From: Rhizobium sp. RM
GTDB lineage: Bacteria; Pseudomonadota; Alphaproteobacteria; Rhizobiales; Rhizobiaceae
NCBI RefSeq assembly: GCF_013390595.1
Contig: NZ_JACAWV010000002.1
Location: forward strand, 124,001-188,000
Direction: 5' to 3'
DNA: 64,000 nucleotides
Below, in pieces: positions 1 through 9,090 of this stretch (its first letter is position 1; each line of letters starts with the position of its first letter). The position numbers were made by a program, and so were the translations under genes. The notes under the pieces are model-generated. The model was not told the DNA's origin. It saw nothing but the letters and a program-made list of their open reading frames with translations, and did not search any database.

Positions 1-762
1 CAACTCGTCCTTCAATGTGTAGGGCGGGTTGACGATGATCAGGCCCGACCCGCTCAGACCATCGAGGCGATCGCTTCTGACCGACAGTTCGGCGCACAGC
101 ATTTTCGGAATGTCGAAGGATTGCAGGCGTTCGTGGAAATCCCTGATCGGCGCGCCTTTTTTCAGTGGGTACCACAGGCAATAGGTGCCGGTCGAAAAAC
201 GTCGGTAGGCCTTGTTCAGCCCGTCGGCCAGGCGCTGATATTCGTTTTCGAGTTCGAATGGCGGATCGACCAGGATAAGACCGCGCTTTTCCTTCGGCGG
301 CAGATGCGCGCCAAGCGACAGCCAGCCGTCCAGCTCGGTAACGCGTGCCTGATAGTCCCCTTCGAAAAGACGCGAGAGCGCACGGCAATCGTCAGGATGC
401 AGTTCCATCGCAGAAAGGCGGTCCTGCGGGCGAAACAGCATGCGCGCCAGCTTCGGTGAGCCGGGATAATACTGGATGCCACCTTCCGGGTTCAGTTCCT
501 TCACGGCGGTGAGGTAGGGCTCCAGAAGGTCCGCGACAGCGGGCGGCAGATCAGCCTCCATCAGCTTGCCGATGCCGGTCTGCCATTCGCCGGTTTTCTG
601 CGCCTCTTCGCTCGAAAGGTCATAGAGGCCAATGCCCGCATGCGTGTCGAGCACGCGGAACGCCTTGTCCTTGTTTTGCAGGTAGCGCACCAGCCGCGCC
701 AGCACGGCGTGCTTGAGGACATCCGCGAAATTGCCGGCGTGGTAGATATGGCGGTAGTTCAT
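1..762 (-). CDS. rlmJ: 23S rRNA (adenine(2030)-N6)-methyltransferase RlmJ, C-terminus cut by window edge
   Basis: Reads without a stop from an ATG at 760-762 to the window edge, giving 254 residues of a family that is about 280 long, so the C-terminal end is missing. The protein begins MNYRHIYHAGNFADV, the usual RlmJ/YhiR N-terminus. A DPPFE motif at residues 166-170 is the N6-adenine methyltransferase motif IV, and a second NPPY stretch lies near residue 245. The family uses S-adenosylmethionine to methylate A2030 of 23S rRNA in the cytoplasm. The start codon overlaps nothing essential: the divergent oxidoreductase is best started about 95 bases away, so the two genes share a short promoter region. 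Confidence 0.93.
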   Translation of the reverse strand, partial: MNYRHIYHAGNFADVLKHAVLARLVRYLQNKDKAFRVLDTHAGIGLYDLSSEEAQKTGEWQTGIGKLMEADLPPAVADLLEPYLTAVKELNPEGGIQYYPGSPKLARMLFRPQDRLSAMELHPDDCRALSRLFEGDYQARVTELDGWLSLGAHLPPKEKRGLILVDPPFELENEYQRLADGLNKAYRRFSTGTYCLWYPLKKGAPIRDFHERLQSFDIPKMLCAELSVRSDRLDGLSGSGLIIVNPPYTLKDEL

Positions 763-856
763 GGAGGTATCTCGCTTGCCGATGATCAGGATGAATATTC
801 TTGATGAGCGTCACTTCGGTCTTTTGGCCGCTCCGTTGTTGCAATATACAAAAGAT

Positions 857-2992
857 ATGAACGTTGCGACCCCGATTTCCGCCAAAACTCAGGCAGATGC
901 TACACGCGTCGGCCATACCGTCTGTCCCCATGACTGTCCGAGCGCCTGTGCGCTGGAGGTCGACATCAATGCCGATGGCCGAATTGGCCGGGTGCGCGGC
1001 GCCAATTCCAATACCTATACCGCAGGCGTGATCTGCGCCAAGGTAGCGCGCTATTCCGAGCGTATCTATCATCCCGGCCGTCTGATGACCCCGAAACGCC
1101 GCAAGGGCGCCAAGGGTGCTGGCGACTGGCAGGAGATTTCCTGGGAAGCAGCGCTGGATGAAGTCGCGGATGCCTTTATCAAGGCGGAAGCGAAACACGG
1201 TGCGGAAGCGGTCTGGCCTTATTTTTACGCCGGGACCATGGGGCAGGTGCAGCGCGATTCTATCGAGCGCCTGCGTCACGCCAAGAAATATTCCGGCTTC
1301 TTCGGCACGATCTGCACCAATATGGCCTGGACCGGTTACGTCATGGGCACCGGCGCGTTGCGCGGCCCGGACCCGCGCGAAATGGCCAAGGCCGATGTGG
1401 TGGTGATCTGGGGCACCAATGCGGTCGCCACCCAGGTCAACGTCATGACCCATGCGGTAAAGGCGCGCAAGGAACGTGGTGCAAAGATCGTTGTGGTCGA
1501 TATCTACGACAATCCGACCATGAAACAGGCGGATATGAAGCTTGTCGTCAGGCCGGGTACGGATGCCGCACTCGCCTGCGCCGTCATGCACATTGCCTTC
1601 CGCGACGGCTATGCCGACCGCGCCTATATGGCGAAGTTTGCCGACGATCCGGCCGGTCTCGAAGCGCACCTGAAAACACGGACGCCGCAATGGGCTGCTG
1701 AAATCACCGGTCTTTCCGTTGACCAGATCGAGGATTTCGCACGCCTCGTCGGTGCAACCAAGAAGACCTTTTTCCGCCTCGGTTATGGTTTTGCCCGCCA
1801 GCGCAACGGCGCTATCGCCATGCACGCGGCGCTGTCCATCTCCACGGTCCTTGGCTCCTGGCAATATGAAGGTGGCGGCGCGTTCCACAACAATGGCGCG
1901 ATCTTCCGTCTGAACAAGGCGGAGCTGATGGGCACGGCCTATGCCGATCCCGATGTTCGCCAGCTCGACCAGTCGCAGATCGGCCGTATCCTGACGGGCG
2001 ACGCCGAAGCGCTGCGCCATCGTGGTCCGGTAACGGCACTTCTCATCCAGAACACCAACCCGGTCAACGTCACGCCCGAGCAGCGGCTGGTGAAGCAGGG
2101 CTTCCTGCGCGATGATCTTTTCGTTGCCGTGCATGAGCAATTCATGACCGAGACAGCCGAGGTCGCCGACATCGTCCTGCCCGCCACCATGTTCCTCGAA
2201 CATGACGATCTCTATCGTGCTGGTGGGCAGAACCACATTCTGCTGGGTCCGAAACTGGTCGACCCACCCGAAACCGTGCGTACCAATCTCTTCGTCATCG
2301 AGGAACTGGCAAAGCGTCTCGGCGTCGATCACATGCCGGGCTTTGGGCTGTCGGCACGCGAACATGTCGACCGTATCCTGCAGGCAAGCGGTTGGGGCAC
2401 GTTCGACAACCTTGCCGAAGAAAAGTGGATCGATGCGCAGCCATCCTTTGAGGTCGCCCATTATCTCGAAGGGTTTGGCCATACGGACGGCAAATTCCGG
2501 TTCAGCCCGGATTGGGTGAATGGGCCGGCGCCGGACAAACCGCCGGCAAGCATCGGTGTCATGGGCCCTGTCGGAGAGTTTCCGAAGTTCCCGGATCAGG
2601 TCGATGTCATCGAAACCGCCGATGCGGATCATCCCTTCCGGCTGGCGACATCGCCCGCCCGCAACTTCCTGAATTCCACCTTCGCGGAAACCAAGACCTC
2701 CGTACAGAAGGAAGGTCGTCCCGAACTGATGATCTGTCCCGAGGACGCGTCCCGCCTCGATATCGGCGAAGGCGATATCGTGCGGATCGGCAATGGCCGG
2801 GGTGAGGTTCGCCTTCACGCCAGGATCGTTGAGGGTGCGCGAGCGGGCGTGGTGATTGCCGAGGGGCTGTGGCCCAACAAGGCGCATCTGGACGGTGAGG
2901 GCATCAATGTGCTGACCGGTGCCGATGCCGTTGCTCCCTATGGCGGCGCGGCGTTCCACGACAACAAGGTTTGGCTGCGGAAAGACTGCTGA
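857..2992 (+). CDS. molybdopterin-dependent oxidoreductase, [4Fe-4S] containing
   Basis: A 711-residue member of the prokaryotic molybdopterin oxidoreductase superfamily (DMSO reductase type). The N-terminus holds a cysteine cluster C23-x3-C27-x3-C31 followed by C60, the [4Fe-4S] site seen in formate dehydrogenase and assimilatory nitrate reductase relatives. The body is the large bis-MGD binding domain and the last ~120 residues look like the molydopterin dinucleotide-binding beta-barrel. No twin-arginine signal is visible, so it is probably cytoplasmic. Substrate is not evident. An in-frame ATG at 761 exists but would start inside the rlmJ start region; the ATG at 857 lies just before the Cys cluster, although its ribosome site is weak. 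The stop abuts the ATG of the next gene, so the Nudix gene is probably co-transcribed. Confidence 0.88.
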   Translation: MNVATPISAKTQADATRVGHTVCPHDCPSACALEVDINADGRIGRVRGANSNTYTAGVICAKVARYSERIYHPGRLMTPKRRKGAKGAGDWQEISWEAALDEVADAFIKAEAKHGAEAVWPYFYAGTMGQVQRDSIERLRHAKKYSGFFGTICTNMAWTGYVMGTGALRGPDPREMAKADVVVIWGTNAVATQVNVMTHAVKARKERGAKIVVVDIYDNPTMKQADMKLVVRPGTDAALACAVMHIAFRDGYADRAYMAKFADDPAGLEAHLKTRTPQWAAEITGLSVDQIEDFARLVGATKKTFFRLGYGFARQRNGAIAMHAALSISTVLGSWQYEGGGAFHNNGAIFRLNKAELMGTAYADPDVRQLDQSQIGRILTGDAEALRHRGPVTALLIQNTNPVNVTPEQRLVKQGFLRDDLFVAVHEQFMTETAEVADIVLPATMFLEHDDLYRAGGQNHILLGPKLVDPPETVRTNLFVIEELAKRLGVDHMPGFGLSAREHVDRILQASGWGTFDNLAEEKWIDAQPSFEVAHYLEGFGHTDGKFRFSPDWVNGPAPDKPPASIGVMGPVGEFPKFPDQVDVIETADADHPFRLATSPARNFLNSTFAETKTSVQKEGRPELMICPEDASRLDIGEGDIVRIGNGRGEVRLHARIVEGARAGVVIAEGLWPNKAHLDGEGINVLTGADAVAPYGGAAFHDNKVWLRKDC

Positions 2993-3589
2993 ATGTCGAA
3001 ATTCGAGACTGTGAAGATTGAAATCCTGAAGGACGAAACCCTTTCGGACAACTGGTATCACCTGCGCAACATCACCTATCGCTACACCGATTCCAGGGGC
3101 GAGACGAAAATCCACAAGCGCGAGGCTTATGATCGCGGCAATGGCGCGACGATCCTGCTTTACGATCCACGCCGCGATACGGTCGTGCTCGTACGTCAGT
3201 TCCGTGTACCGACCTATGTAAATGGCTATCACGGCTGGCTTCTTGAAACGCCAGCCGGTCTTCTCGATGGCGAAAACCCGGCCGAAGCCATCCGTCGCGA
3301 AGTCATGGAAGAAACCGGATATCTGCTGAAGGATGTCCGCTTCCTGTTCAAATCCTTCATGTCGCCAGGATCGGTGACGGAGATCGTGCATTTCTTTGCC
3401 GCCGTCATCGACAGTTCCGATCAGGCAGAAGAAGGTGGCGGTGCGGCCCATGAGGGCGAAGATATCGAGGTCGTGGAAATTCCGCTGACTGATGCCATGA
3501 AAATGATAGAAAACGGCGATATCTGCGACGGAAAGACGATCATGCTGCTGCAATGGGCGGCTCTTAACCGTACCTCGCTCAGCGCCTGA
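2993..3589 (+). CDS. Nudix hydrolase, NudK/GDP-mannose pyrophosphatase-like (copy 1)
   Basis: 198 residues. The Nudix box lies at residues 89-111, with the REVMEE core at 102-107, so the catalytic metal-binding glutamates are intact. Overall layout (an N-terminal beta strand region, LLYDPRRDTVVLVRQFR just before the box, and an acidic C-terminal segment) matches the NudK/TrgB group that splits nucleoside diphosphate sugars or ADP-ribose into NMP plus sugar phosphate. The ATG follows directly after the stop codon of the molybdopterin oxidoreductase, suggesting translational coupling. A second, clearly related Nudix gene follows 26 bases downstream. The exact substrate cannot be read from sequence. 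Confidence 0.9.
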   Translation: MSKFETVKIEILKDETLSDNWYHLRNITYRYTDSRGETKIHKREAYDRGNGATILLYDPRRDTVVLVRQFRVPTYVNGYHGWLLETPAGLLDGENPAEAIRREVMEETGYLLKDVRFLFKSFMSPGSVTEIVHFFAAVIDSSDQAEEGGGAAHEGEDIEVVEIPLTDAMKMIENGDICDGKTIMLLQWAALNRTSLSA

Positions 3590-3615
3590 AGATTTGATTG
3601 CCAACGGAGTTTCGA

Positions 3616-4236
3616 ATGCACGGTTCAGCTATCGGCTCGTCTGTCGTCGTCAGCGATGAAGACAGGGTTCGCCTGGTCGAAAAGGAAACTGTCTGGAAGG
3701 GCTTCGTGCACATGCAGAAGCTCATCTTCGATCAGCGCATGCCGGATGGTAAGGTTATCCGCATCACCCGTGAGGTTCATGATCACGGCAAGGCCGCAGC
3801 CATTCTGCTTTACGATCCGTCGCGGGACAGCGTGGTGATGGTGCGCCAGTTCCGCCCCGGCGTCTTCGTCAACGGCGATCCGGCGTTCATGATCGAAGTT
3901 CCCGCCGGTCTGCTGGACGACGACGACGCGGCGGAGGCCGTACGCCGCGAGGCGATGGAAGAATCCGGTTATGCGGTTGAAAAAGTGCAGTATCTCTTCG
4001 ACATGTATGCCAGCCCCGGCACCCTGACGGAGAAGGTCAGCCTGTTCGTTGCCCGCATCGATCTTGACGTCAGGGCGGGCGAGGGCGGCGGTCTGGACGA
4101 AGAAGGTGAGGATCTCGAAATTCTGACCTACACGCTGGACGAGGCGTTCTCGATGATCGCTTCCGGTGAGATCACCGATTCCAAGACGATCATTCTGCTG
4201 CAATGGGCGATGCTCAACCGTCAGCAGTTGCGCTGA
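3616..4236 (+). CDS. Nudix hydrolase, NudK-like (copy 2)
   Basis: 206 residues, paralogue of the preceding gene: the same LLYDP...VRQFR strand, the same Nudix box (residues 98-121, core REAMEE) and the same closing segment ending in SKTIILLQWAMLNR versus GKTIMLLQWAALNR upstream. Start chosen at ATG 3616, which has GGAG seven bases upstream; an in-frame TTG at 3598 has no such support. It carries an N-terminal extension of about ten residues relative to copy 1. Predicted to hydrolyse nucleotide sugars or ADP-ribose. The pair looks like an old tandem duplication whose members have diverged, so they may have different substrates. Confidence 0.9.
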   Translation: MHGSAIGSSVVVSDEDRVRLVEKETVWKGFVHMQKLIFDQRMPDGKVIRITREVHDHGKAAAILLYDPSRDSVVMVRQFRPGVFVNGDPAFMIEVPAGLLDDDDAAEAVRREAMEESGYAVEKVQYLFDMYASPGTLTEKVSLFVARIDLDVRAGEGGGLDEEGEDLEILTYTLDEAFSMIASGEITDSKTIILLQWAMLNRQQLR

Positions 4237-4298
4237 GGGCAATGTGGGCTCAAGAGCTCTTTTTCAGTTGTAATGTGTGGCCGGTGTGAAGCGATGCT

Positions 4299-4967
4299 TC
4301 ACGCCGAGACGATGAGTGCCGTCGCATCCGTATTGCCGGCTTCGCTGATGGCGCGGCCGTTTTCCATACGCACTTTGCCTTCCGCAAGATGTTTGAGCGC
4401 CAGCGGATACAGTTGATGCTCGACGGTCAGAACGCGTGCAGCCAGCGTGTCGGCCGTGTCATCAGCCAGAACCGGCACGGCCGCCTGACCGATGACCGGA
4501 CCCTCATCCATGCCCTCAGTCACGAAATGTACGGTGCAACCGGACACCTTCATGCCGCTGTCGATGGCACGCTGATGCGTGTGCAGACCGGGAAACAGTG
4601 GCAGCAGGGAAGGGTGGATATTGATGATCCGGCCTTCGTACGGATTGATGAAGTCGCCGGAGATCAGCCGCATGTAGCCCGCAAGGCAGATGATATCGGG
4701 AGCGATCTCTCCGAGTGCGGCCAGAATGGCGGCCTCGTGTTCGGACTTGCTGGTGTAGTTCTTCCGTTCGAAGGCAAGGGTTGGAATGCCAAGCGCTTGC
4801 GCTTTGGCCAGTCCGCCGGCCGATGCCCTGTCGGAGATCACGCAGGCAATCTCCGCCGGAAAGTCCGCGTCCTGACAGGCTTTCGCAAGCGAGAGCATGT
4901 TCGATCCGCCGCCGGAAATGAAGACGACGACGCGCTTGCGAGCGGACGAGGACGCAGGGCTTGTCAT
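4299..4967 (-). CDS. purN: phosphoribosylglycinamide formyltransferase
   Basis: 222 residues. GAR transformylase uses 10-formyl-tetrahydrofolate to formylate glycinamide ribonucleotide, the third step of purine synthesis. The glycine-rich N-terminal FISGGGSNM loop binds the phosphate of GAR; the catalytic triad is visible as N116 and H118 in INIHPSLLP and D154 in MDEGP. Its ATG overlaps the stop of purM by four bases (ATGA), so the two are translationally coupled in the order purM-purN, as in many Proteobacteria. The first ten residues before [12 protein letters not shown] are a short tail beyond the E. coli enzyme. Confidence 0.97.
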   Translation of the reverse strand: MTSPASSSARKRVVVFISGGGSNMLSLAKACQDADFPAEIACVISDRASAGGLAKAQALGIPTLAFERKNYTSKSEHEAAILAALGEIAPDIICLAGYMRLISGDFINPYEGRIINIHPSLLPLFPGLHTHQRAIDSGMKVSGCTVHFVTEGMDEGPVIGQAAVPVLADDTADTLAARVLTVEHQLYPLALKHLAEGKVRMENGRAISEAGNTDATALIVSA

Positions 4968-6037
4968 AGGCCGAGCGTACCCTTGTAGATCGTACCGTGT
5001 GCGCCCTCAGCGCGGGCAACCATACGGCCGAGCGGGAAGACGGTCTCGCCTTCAGCGGTCAGTACGTCCGTGACCTTTTCGGCATTTTCTGCCGAGACGA
5101 CAACGATCATGCCGACGCCGCAGTTGAAGGTGCGCAGCATTTCGGTTGCTTCTACGCCGCCCGTCTTGGCGAGCCACGAGAAGACTGCCGGAACCTTGAT
5201 CGAAGCAAGATCGATTTCAGCGGCAAGGTGCTTCGGCAGAACGCGCGGAATGTTTTCCGGGAAGCCGCCGCCGGTGATGTGCGCCAGAGCCTTCAAGGCA
5301 CTCGTCTCGCGGATCGCCTTCAATAGCGGCTTTACGTAGATGCGTGTTGGTGTCAGCAGGGCTTCGCCGAGCTTCTTTCCGTCGGCGAAGGGCGCCGGTG
5401 CATCCCAGCCGAGGCCGGACAGCGAAACGATCTTGCGAACCAGCGAGAAGCCGTTGGAGTGAACGCCGGAAGAGGAGAGGCCGAGAATGACATCGCCTTC
5501 GGCAATGTCGCCCGCAGGCAGAAGCTGGCCACGTTCGGCAGCGCCGACAGCAAAGCCGGCAAGGTCATAATCGCCATCCGAATACATGCCGGGCATTTCG
5601 GCGGTTTCGCCGCCGATCAGCGCGCAGCCGGACTCGCGGCAGCCAGCGGCAATACCGGAAACAATGGCCGCACCCTGATCCGGGTCAAGCTTGCCGGTGG
5701 CAAAGTAGTCGAGAAAGAACAGCGGTTCTGCGCCCTGAACGACGAGGTCGTTGACGCACATGGCGACGAGGTCGATACCGACCGTATCGTGGTAGTCTGC
5801 GTCGATGGCGATCTTGAGCTTGGTACCGACGCCATCATTGGCCGCAACCAGAACCGGATCGGTAAAGCCGGCTGCCTTGAGGTCGAACAGGCCACCGAAG
5901 CCACCGATTTCGCCATCCGCACCCGGGCGCCGCGTCGAGCGTACCGCCGGTTTGATCTTCTCGACCATCAGGTTGCCGGCGTCGATATCCACACCTGCGT
6001 CACTATAGGTAAGACCGTTCTTGCCCGACTGGCTCAT
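4964..6037 (-). CDS. purM: phosphoribosylformylglycinamidine cyclo-ligase (AIR synthetase)
   Basis: 357 residues. PurM closes the imidazole ring of formylglycinamidine ribonucleotide with ATP to give AIR, step five of purine synthesis. Family features visible are the N-terminal [15 protein letters not shown] segment, [14 protein letters not shown] and the long [11 protein letters not shown] loop of the ATP-binding AIRS fold. The frame stays open upstream to 6331, but the ATG at 6035-6037 gives the normal family length and has a GGAG ribosome site just before it, so the extension is discarded. First gene of a purM-purN operon. Confidence 0.97.
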   Translation of the reverse strand: MSQSGKNGLTYSDAGVDIDAGNLMVEKIKPAVRSTRRPGADGEIGGFGGLFDLKAAGFTDPVLVAANDGVGTKLKIAIDADYHDTVGIDLVAMCVNDLVVQGAEPLFFLDYFATGKLDPDQGAAIVSGIAAGCRESGCALIGGETAEMPGMYSDGDYDLAGFAVGAAERGQLLPAGDIAEGDVILGLSSSGVHSNGFSLVRKIVSLSGLGWDAPAPFADGKKLGEALLTPTRIYVKPLLKAIRETSALKALAHITGGGFPENIPRVLPKHLAAEIDLASIKVPAVFSWLAKTGGVEATEMLRTFNCGVGMIVVVSAENAEKVTDVLTAEGETVFPLGRMVARAEGAHGTIYKGTLGL

Positions 6038-6111
6038 GGCTCTCGTCTCCGCTGGTTCCGTTGGCGTCGCCATTCGCATGAGACGGGGGCATATGCAAGG
6101 GTAAGAGTGGC

Positions 6112-6133
6112 AAAAGCTCCCGTTTTTAACGGG
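6112..6133 (-). terminator. Rho-independent terminator after the methyltransferase gene
   Basis: On the minus strand a CCCGTT/AACGGG stem (6119-6124 with 6128-6133) with a 3-base loop is followed by AGCTTTT. It lies between the methyltransferase stop and the purM start, so it should separate the two transcripts. Confidence 0.6.
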
Positions 6134-6164
6134 TTTGCGCCTGCCGCCGGTCGTCTGTTCGGGA

Positions 6165-6953
6165 TTAGTTCGCGGCGACGCGACAAACGAGATTGAGAAG
6201 GCCGTCGCGCGACGTGTCTGAATTTTCGTCGATGGGCCGCCCATCTTCACCGTAACGGGCAACGATCTCGAAACCCGCGGCTTCCAGTTGCCGCGTCTGG
6301 TTGGCCAGATCGATGAAATAGAACAGGCCACTCCACCGATGTGCCTGATCGACCAGAATGGCGTACTCCTCAGTCTTGTGCGTCTGTTGCTGCAGACGCA
6401 GATAGTTCAGCCAGCTTTGCGGGTGAAACGAGTTCACCACCTCACGCGGCCGCCAGGAACGGGCGTGCAGGGGCATGCCGCCGGCACGCGCCCAGTTTCT
6501 GTTGTGGAAGGAAAAGATGAAGTAGCCGCCGGGTGCAAGGATTTTCCGCGCAGAATGGATGATCGACAGCCGGTCCACGTGGCCGAACGCGCTGAGGATG
6601 GCGAGGGCGCCAAGCACGCAGTCGAACCGCGCTTCGCCGAACTCGCCGATGGCCCGCACGTCCATGTCGAGAAAGGTTGCTGTGGGAAAGTTGCGTCGAG
6701 CCAGCGCCAGCATGGGCTGCGACCGGTCCACGCCGACATAGTCACCGACCAGTGGCAAGAGCGGTTTCGTTGTTCTGCCTGTTCCGACGCCGAGGTCGAG
6801 AAGGCGCTTGCCGGCACAGGCATGACGGAATTGTTCAAGGATGATGCGTTCGGCCGGATAAAGCTGCTGGTTGTCATACCAGGCGGCCACATCAGGATGG
6901 TCGAATAGTCCAGCATTGTGCTCCGCCATGCTGGTTTCATTCACGCTTTGCAT
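6165..6953 (-). CDS. class I SAM-dependent methyltransferase, target unknown
   Basis: 262 residues. A Rossmann-like methyltransferase: motif I is [12 protein letters not shown] at about residues 51-62, with the acidic ribose-binding residue in [10 protein letters not shown] and motif IV/post I around [11 protein letters not shown]. The C-terminal half has features of small-molecule methyltransferases ([15 protein letters not shown]). It is most like the broad Methyltransf_25/11 families, for which substrate cannot be predicted. The ATG at 6951-6953 has a GGGGGAAA site upstream; an alternative ATG lies at codon 9. Downstream neighbour is purM on the same strand, but a terminator separates them, so no functional link is implied. 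Confidence 0.85.
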   Translation of the reverse strand: MQSVNETSMAEHNAGLFDHPDVAAWYDNQQLYPAERIILEQFRHACAGKRLLDLGVGTGRTTKPLLPLVGDYVGVDRSQPMLALARRNFPTATFLDMDVRAIGEFGEARFDCVLGALAILSAFGHVDRLSIIHSARKILAPGGYFIFSFHNRNWARAGGMPLHARSWRPREVVNSFHPQSWLNYLRLQQQTHKTEEYAILVDQAHRWSGLFYFIDLANQTRQLEAAGFEIVARYGEDGRPIDENSDTSRDGLLNLVCRVAAN

Positions 6954-7154
6954 TGTTTCCCCCAGGCCAACAACGATCGCTGAACACGAAATTACTTGCG
7001 TAATACTTATCTAATATTCAATGGCGGTCAACCGATGGTTTATCGACAACCGTGGAGGAGCGCGCTCGTTGAGGCGCGCGGTCTTGACCATGCGCGCCCC
7101 TGCATCCTATCTCCATCGGGATGGATGATGGCAGAGCGGCAAGAGGATGAGCGG

Positions 7155-8294
7155 ATGCAGCAACATGTAAGCGGTACGAATCTTCGCCGACAGGTATTCT
7201 TCTGGCTCGGCGCGCTTATTCTCTTCATCGTTTTTCTGACGATCTTCAGCTCCATTCTCTTGCCCTTCGTGGCGGGCATGGCGCTTGCTTATTTTCTCGA
7301 TCCGGTTGCGGACTGGCTTGAGCGCCGCGGTTTGAACAGAATGATGGCGACGGTCGTCATTCTCATTTCCTTCGTCCTGTTGTTTGCGCTGTCGCTGATC
7401 ATCATCATTCCGCTGGTCGTGGCGCAGGCATCGGAGTTCATCACCCGCATTCCACAATATATCTCGTCCTTGCAGCAGCTTATTGCAGGTGCTGACACCA
7501 ACCTTCTGCCCGATTGGGTCAGCAGCCAGATCGATGCTGTGAAGGAGAACTTCTCCAAGCTTCTGGCCGAAGGTGCCGGCTTCATCGGAACGCTGCTGAC
7601 GCAGATCTGGAACTCCGGCAAGTCGCTCGTCGATGTCGTTTCGCTTCTGGTCGTCACGCCGGTGGTTGCATTTTACCTGCTGCTCGACTGGGACCGCATG
7701 ATCGACAAGGTGGATAGCTGGATACCGCGCGACAGCGTCCATACGGTGCGTCAGATCGCCCGCGACATGGACAAGACCATTGCCGGTTTCGTGCGCGGGC
7801 AGGGCTCGCTCTGCCTTATCCTGGGTGTCTATTACGCCGTCGGCCTGTCGCTGGTCGGCCTCAATTTCGGCCTGTTGATCGGCCTGTTTTCCGGCCTTAT
7901 CAGTTTCATCCCCTATGTCGGTTCGATGGTCGGTCTCATTCTTGCGGTCGGCGTGGCCGTCGTGCAGTTCTGGCCGGATTATATCTATGTCGTTCTGACA
8001 CTGGTGGTGTTTTTCTCCGGGCAGTTCATCGAGGGCAATATTCTGCAGCCGAAACTGGTTGGTAGCAGCGTTGGTCTGCATCCCGTCTGGCTGATGTTTG
8101 CGCTGTTTGCTTTCGGTGCGCTTTTTGGCTTTGTCGGCCTGCTCGTGGCGGTTCCGGCGGCTGCGGCGGTGGGTGTGCTTGTCCGCTTCGCCTTGTCGCG
8201 ATATCTTCAGAGTGATCTTTACCATGGGCATGGCGCAAACTTTCCCTGGCAGGAACAGGAAGTGCCCCAGGAAAAGAGCGATTCTCAGAGCTGA
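7155..8294 (+). CDS. AI-2E family transporter (PerM/YhhT-like permease)
   Basis: 379 residues with about eight hydrophobic segments: two close together at the N-terminus, one after a long soluble central domain (roughly residues 85-165), and a cluster in the C-terminal half ending near residue 350. This is the AI-2E exporter/UPF0118 layout, including the PYVGSMVGL and GNILQPKLVGSSVGLHP signatures. Members export varied small molecules or act as Na+/H+ antiporters; calling it an autoinducer transporter would go beyond the evidence. The frame is open from 6996, but ATG 7155 has AAGAGG eight bases upstream and gives the family's usual N-terminus; ATGs at 7125 and 7128 are alternatives. hdaA begins three bases after its stop, so they probably share a transcript. 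Confidence 0.9.
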   Translation: MQQHVSGTNLRRQVFFWLGALILFIVFLTIFSSILLPFVAGMALAYFLDPVADWLERRGLNRMMATVVILISFVLLFALSLIIIIPLVVAQASEFITRIPQYISSLQQLIAGADTNLLPDWVSSQIDAVKENFSKLLAEGAGFIGTLLTQIWNSGKSLVDVVSLLVVTPVVAFYLLLDWDRMIDKVDSWIPRDSVHTVRQIARDMDKTIAGFVRGQGSLCLILGVYYAVGLSLVGLNFGLLIGLFSGLISFIPYVGSMVGLILAVGVAVVQFWPDYIYVVLTLVVFFSGQFIEGNILQPKLVGSSVGLHPVWLMFALFAFGALFGFVGLLVAVPAAAAVGVLVRFALSRYLQSDLYHGHGANFPWQEQEVPQEKSDSQS

Positions 8295-8297
8295 TCG

Positions 8298-9011
8298 ATG
8301 ACTGACCCAATTAAAACTGATAACGCCCGGCTGAGCGCCGAGCAGCTTCCGCTCGTATTCTCGCACCAGTCCGCGCTCGGACGGGACGACCTTCTTGTGT
8401 CCGCGCCTCTGGAGGCGGCCGTCAGCCTGGTTGATGAATGGCCAAACTGGCCGTCGCCCGTCGTGGTGCTGGCCGGGCCGCCAGGCTCCGGCAAGTCGCA
8501 TCTGGCGAATATCTGGAAAAATATCAGCGGCGCTCAGGAGATCTATCCGAAAACGGGTGCGGATGTAGCGCGGCTGGCGCAGGCCGGGCCGGTGCTTTTC
8601 GAAGATGCCGACCGCCGCCGGTTTGACGACACCGAACTCTTCCACGTCATCAACAGCGTGCGCCAGCACGGTACGGCACTTCTGGTCACAAGCCGTCTTT
8701 GGCCTGCCGCGTGGCAGGTTACGCTGCCGGATTTGCGCTCCCGTCTGAAAGCGGCGACCGTCGTGGAAATCGGGGAACCTGACGAGGCGTTGCTGGGCCA
8801 GGTGCTGATGAAGCTTTTTGCCGACCGGCAGCTTTATATGGACGACAAACTGATCGCCTATATCGTCAACCGCATGGAGCGTTCGCTGGATACGGCGCAG
8901 ACCATTGTCGACAGGATCGACCGGCTGGCGCTGTCACGGGCAACACGCATCACGCGTCCGCTGGTTGCCGAGGTTCTCAATGCATTGGGCAGCGGACCGG
9001 AGCCCGACTGA
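8298..9011 (+). CDS. hdaA: DnaA-homologous replication regulator HdaA
   Basis: 237 residues. A short AAA+ protein made essentially of the DnaA ATPase domain, with Walker A GPPGSGKS at residues 60-67 and a Walker B-like FEDADRR stretch, but with no C-terminal DNA-binding domain. That is the arrangement of Hda/HdaA, which with the DNA-loaded sliding clamp stimulates ATP hydrolysis by DnaA and prevents over-initiation. The clamp-binding motif expected near the N-terminus could be QLPLVF at residues 16-21. It directly follows the AI-2E family gene and precedes ppk, a neighbourhood commonly seen in Rhizobiales. Confidence 0.9.
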   Translation: MTDPIKTDNARLSAEQLPLVFSHQSALGRDDLLVSAPLEAAVSLVDEWPNWPSPVVVLAGPPGSGKSHLANIWKNISGAQEIYPKTGADVARLAQAGPVLFEDADRRRFDDTELFHVINSVRQHGTALLVTSRLWPAAWQVTLPDLRSRLKAATVVEIGEPDEALLGQVLMKLFADRQLYMDDKLIAYIVNRMERSLDTAQTIVDRIDRLALSRATRITRPLVAEVLNALGSGPEPD

Positions 9012-9025
9012 TGGCTGTTGAATAA

Positions 9026-9056
9026 CTGTCACAGTTCCGTCGTCAAACTGTTATAC
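9026..9056 (+). promoter_or_regulatory. candidate PhoB box and -10 in front of ppk
   Basis: CTGTCAC (9026-9032), CCGTCGT (9037-9043) and CTGTTAT (9048-9054) are 7-base direct repeats each separated by 4 bases, the 11-base periodicity of Pho boxes. The first repeat matches the CTGTCAC/T consensus exactly. TTATAC at 9051-9056 could be the -10 element, eight bases after the second repeat, and would place transcription start about 28 bases before the ppk ATG. The assignment rests on pattern only. Confidence 0.55.
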
Positions 9057-9090
9057 GGGCAGTGGCACAATCACGAAATTGGGGAATCGG

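Noticed and set aside
620..3604. Very long open frame (nearly 1000 codons) on the minus strand opposite the oxidoreductase and Nudix genes
   Set aside because: Runs antisense to three well-supported genes. Its translation is full of His/Arg/Gly/Asp with no family motif; high-GC codon use commonly leaves such frames open.
4964..6331. Extended purM reading frame with ~98 extra N-terminal residues
   Set aside because: The extension overlaps the methyltransferase gene's 3' end and a terminator, and ATG at 6035-6037 with a GGAG site gives the normal PurM length.
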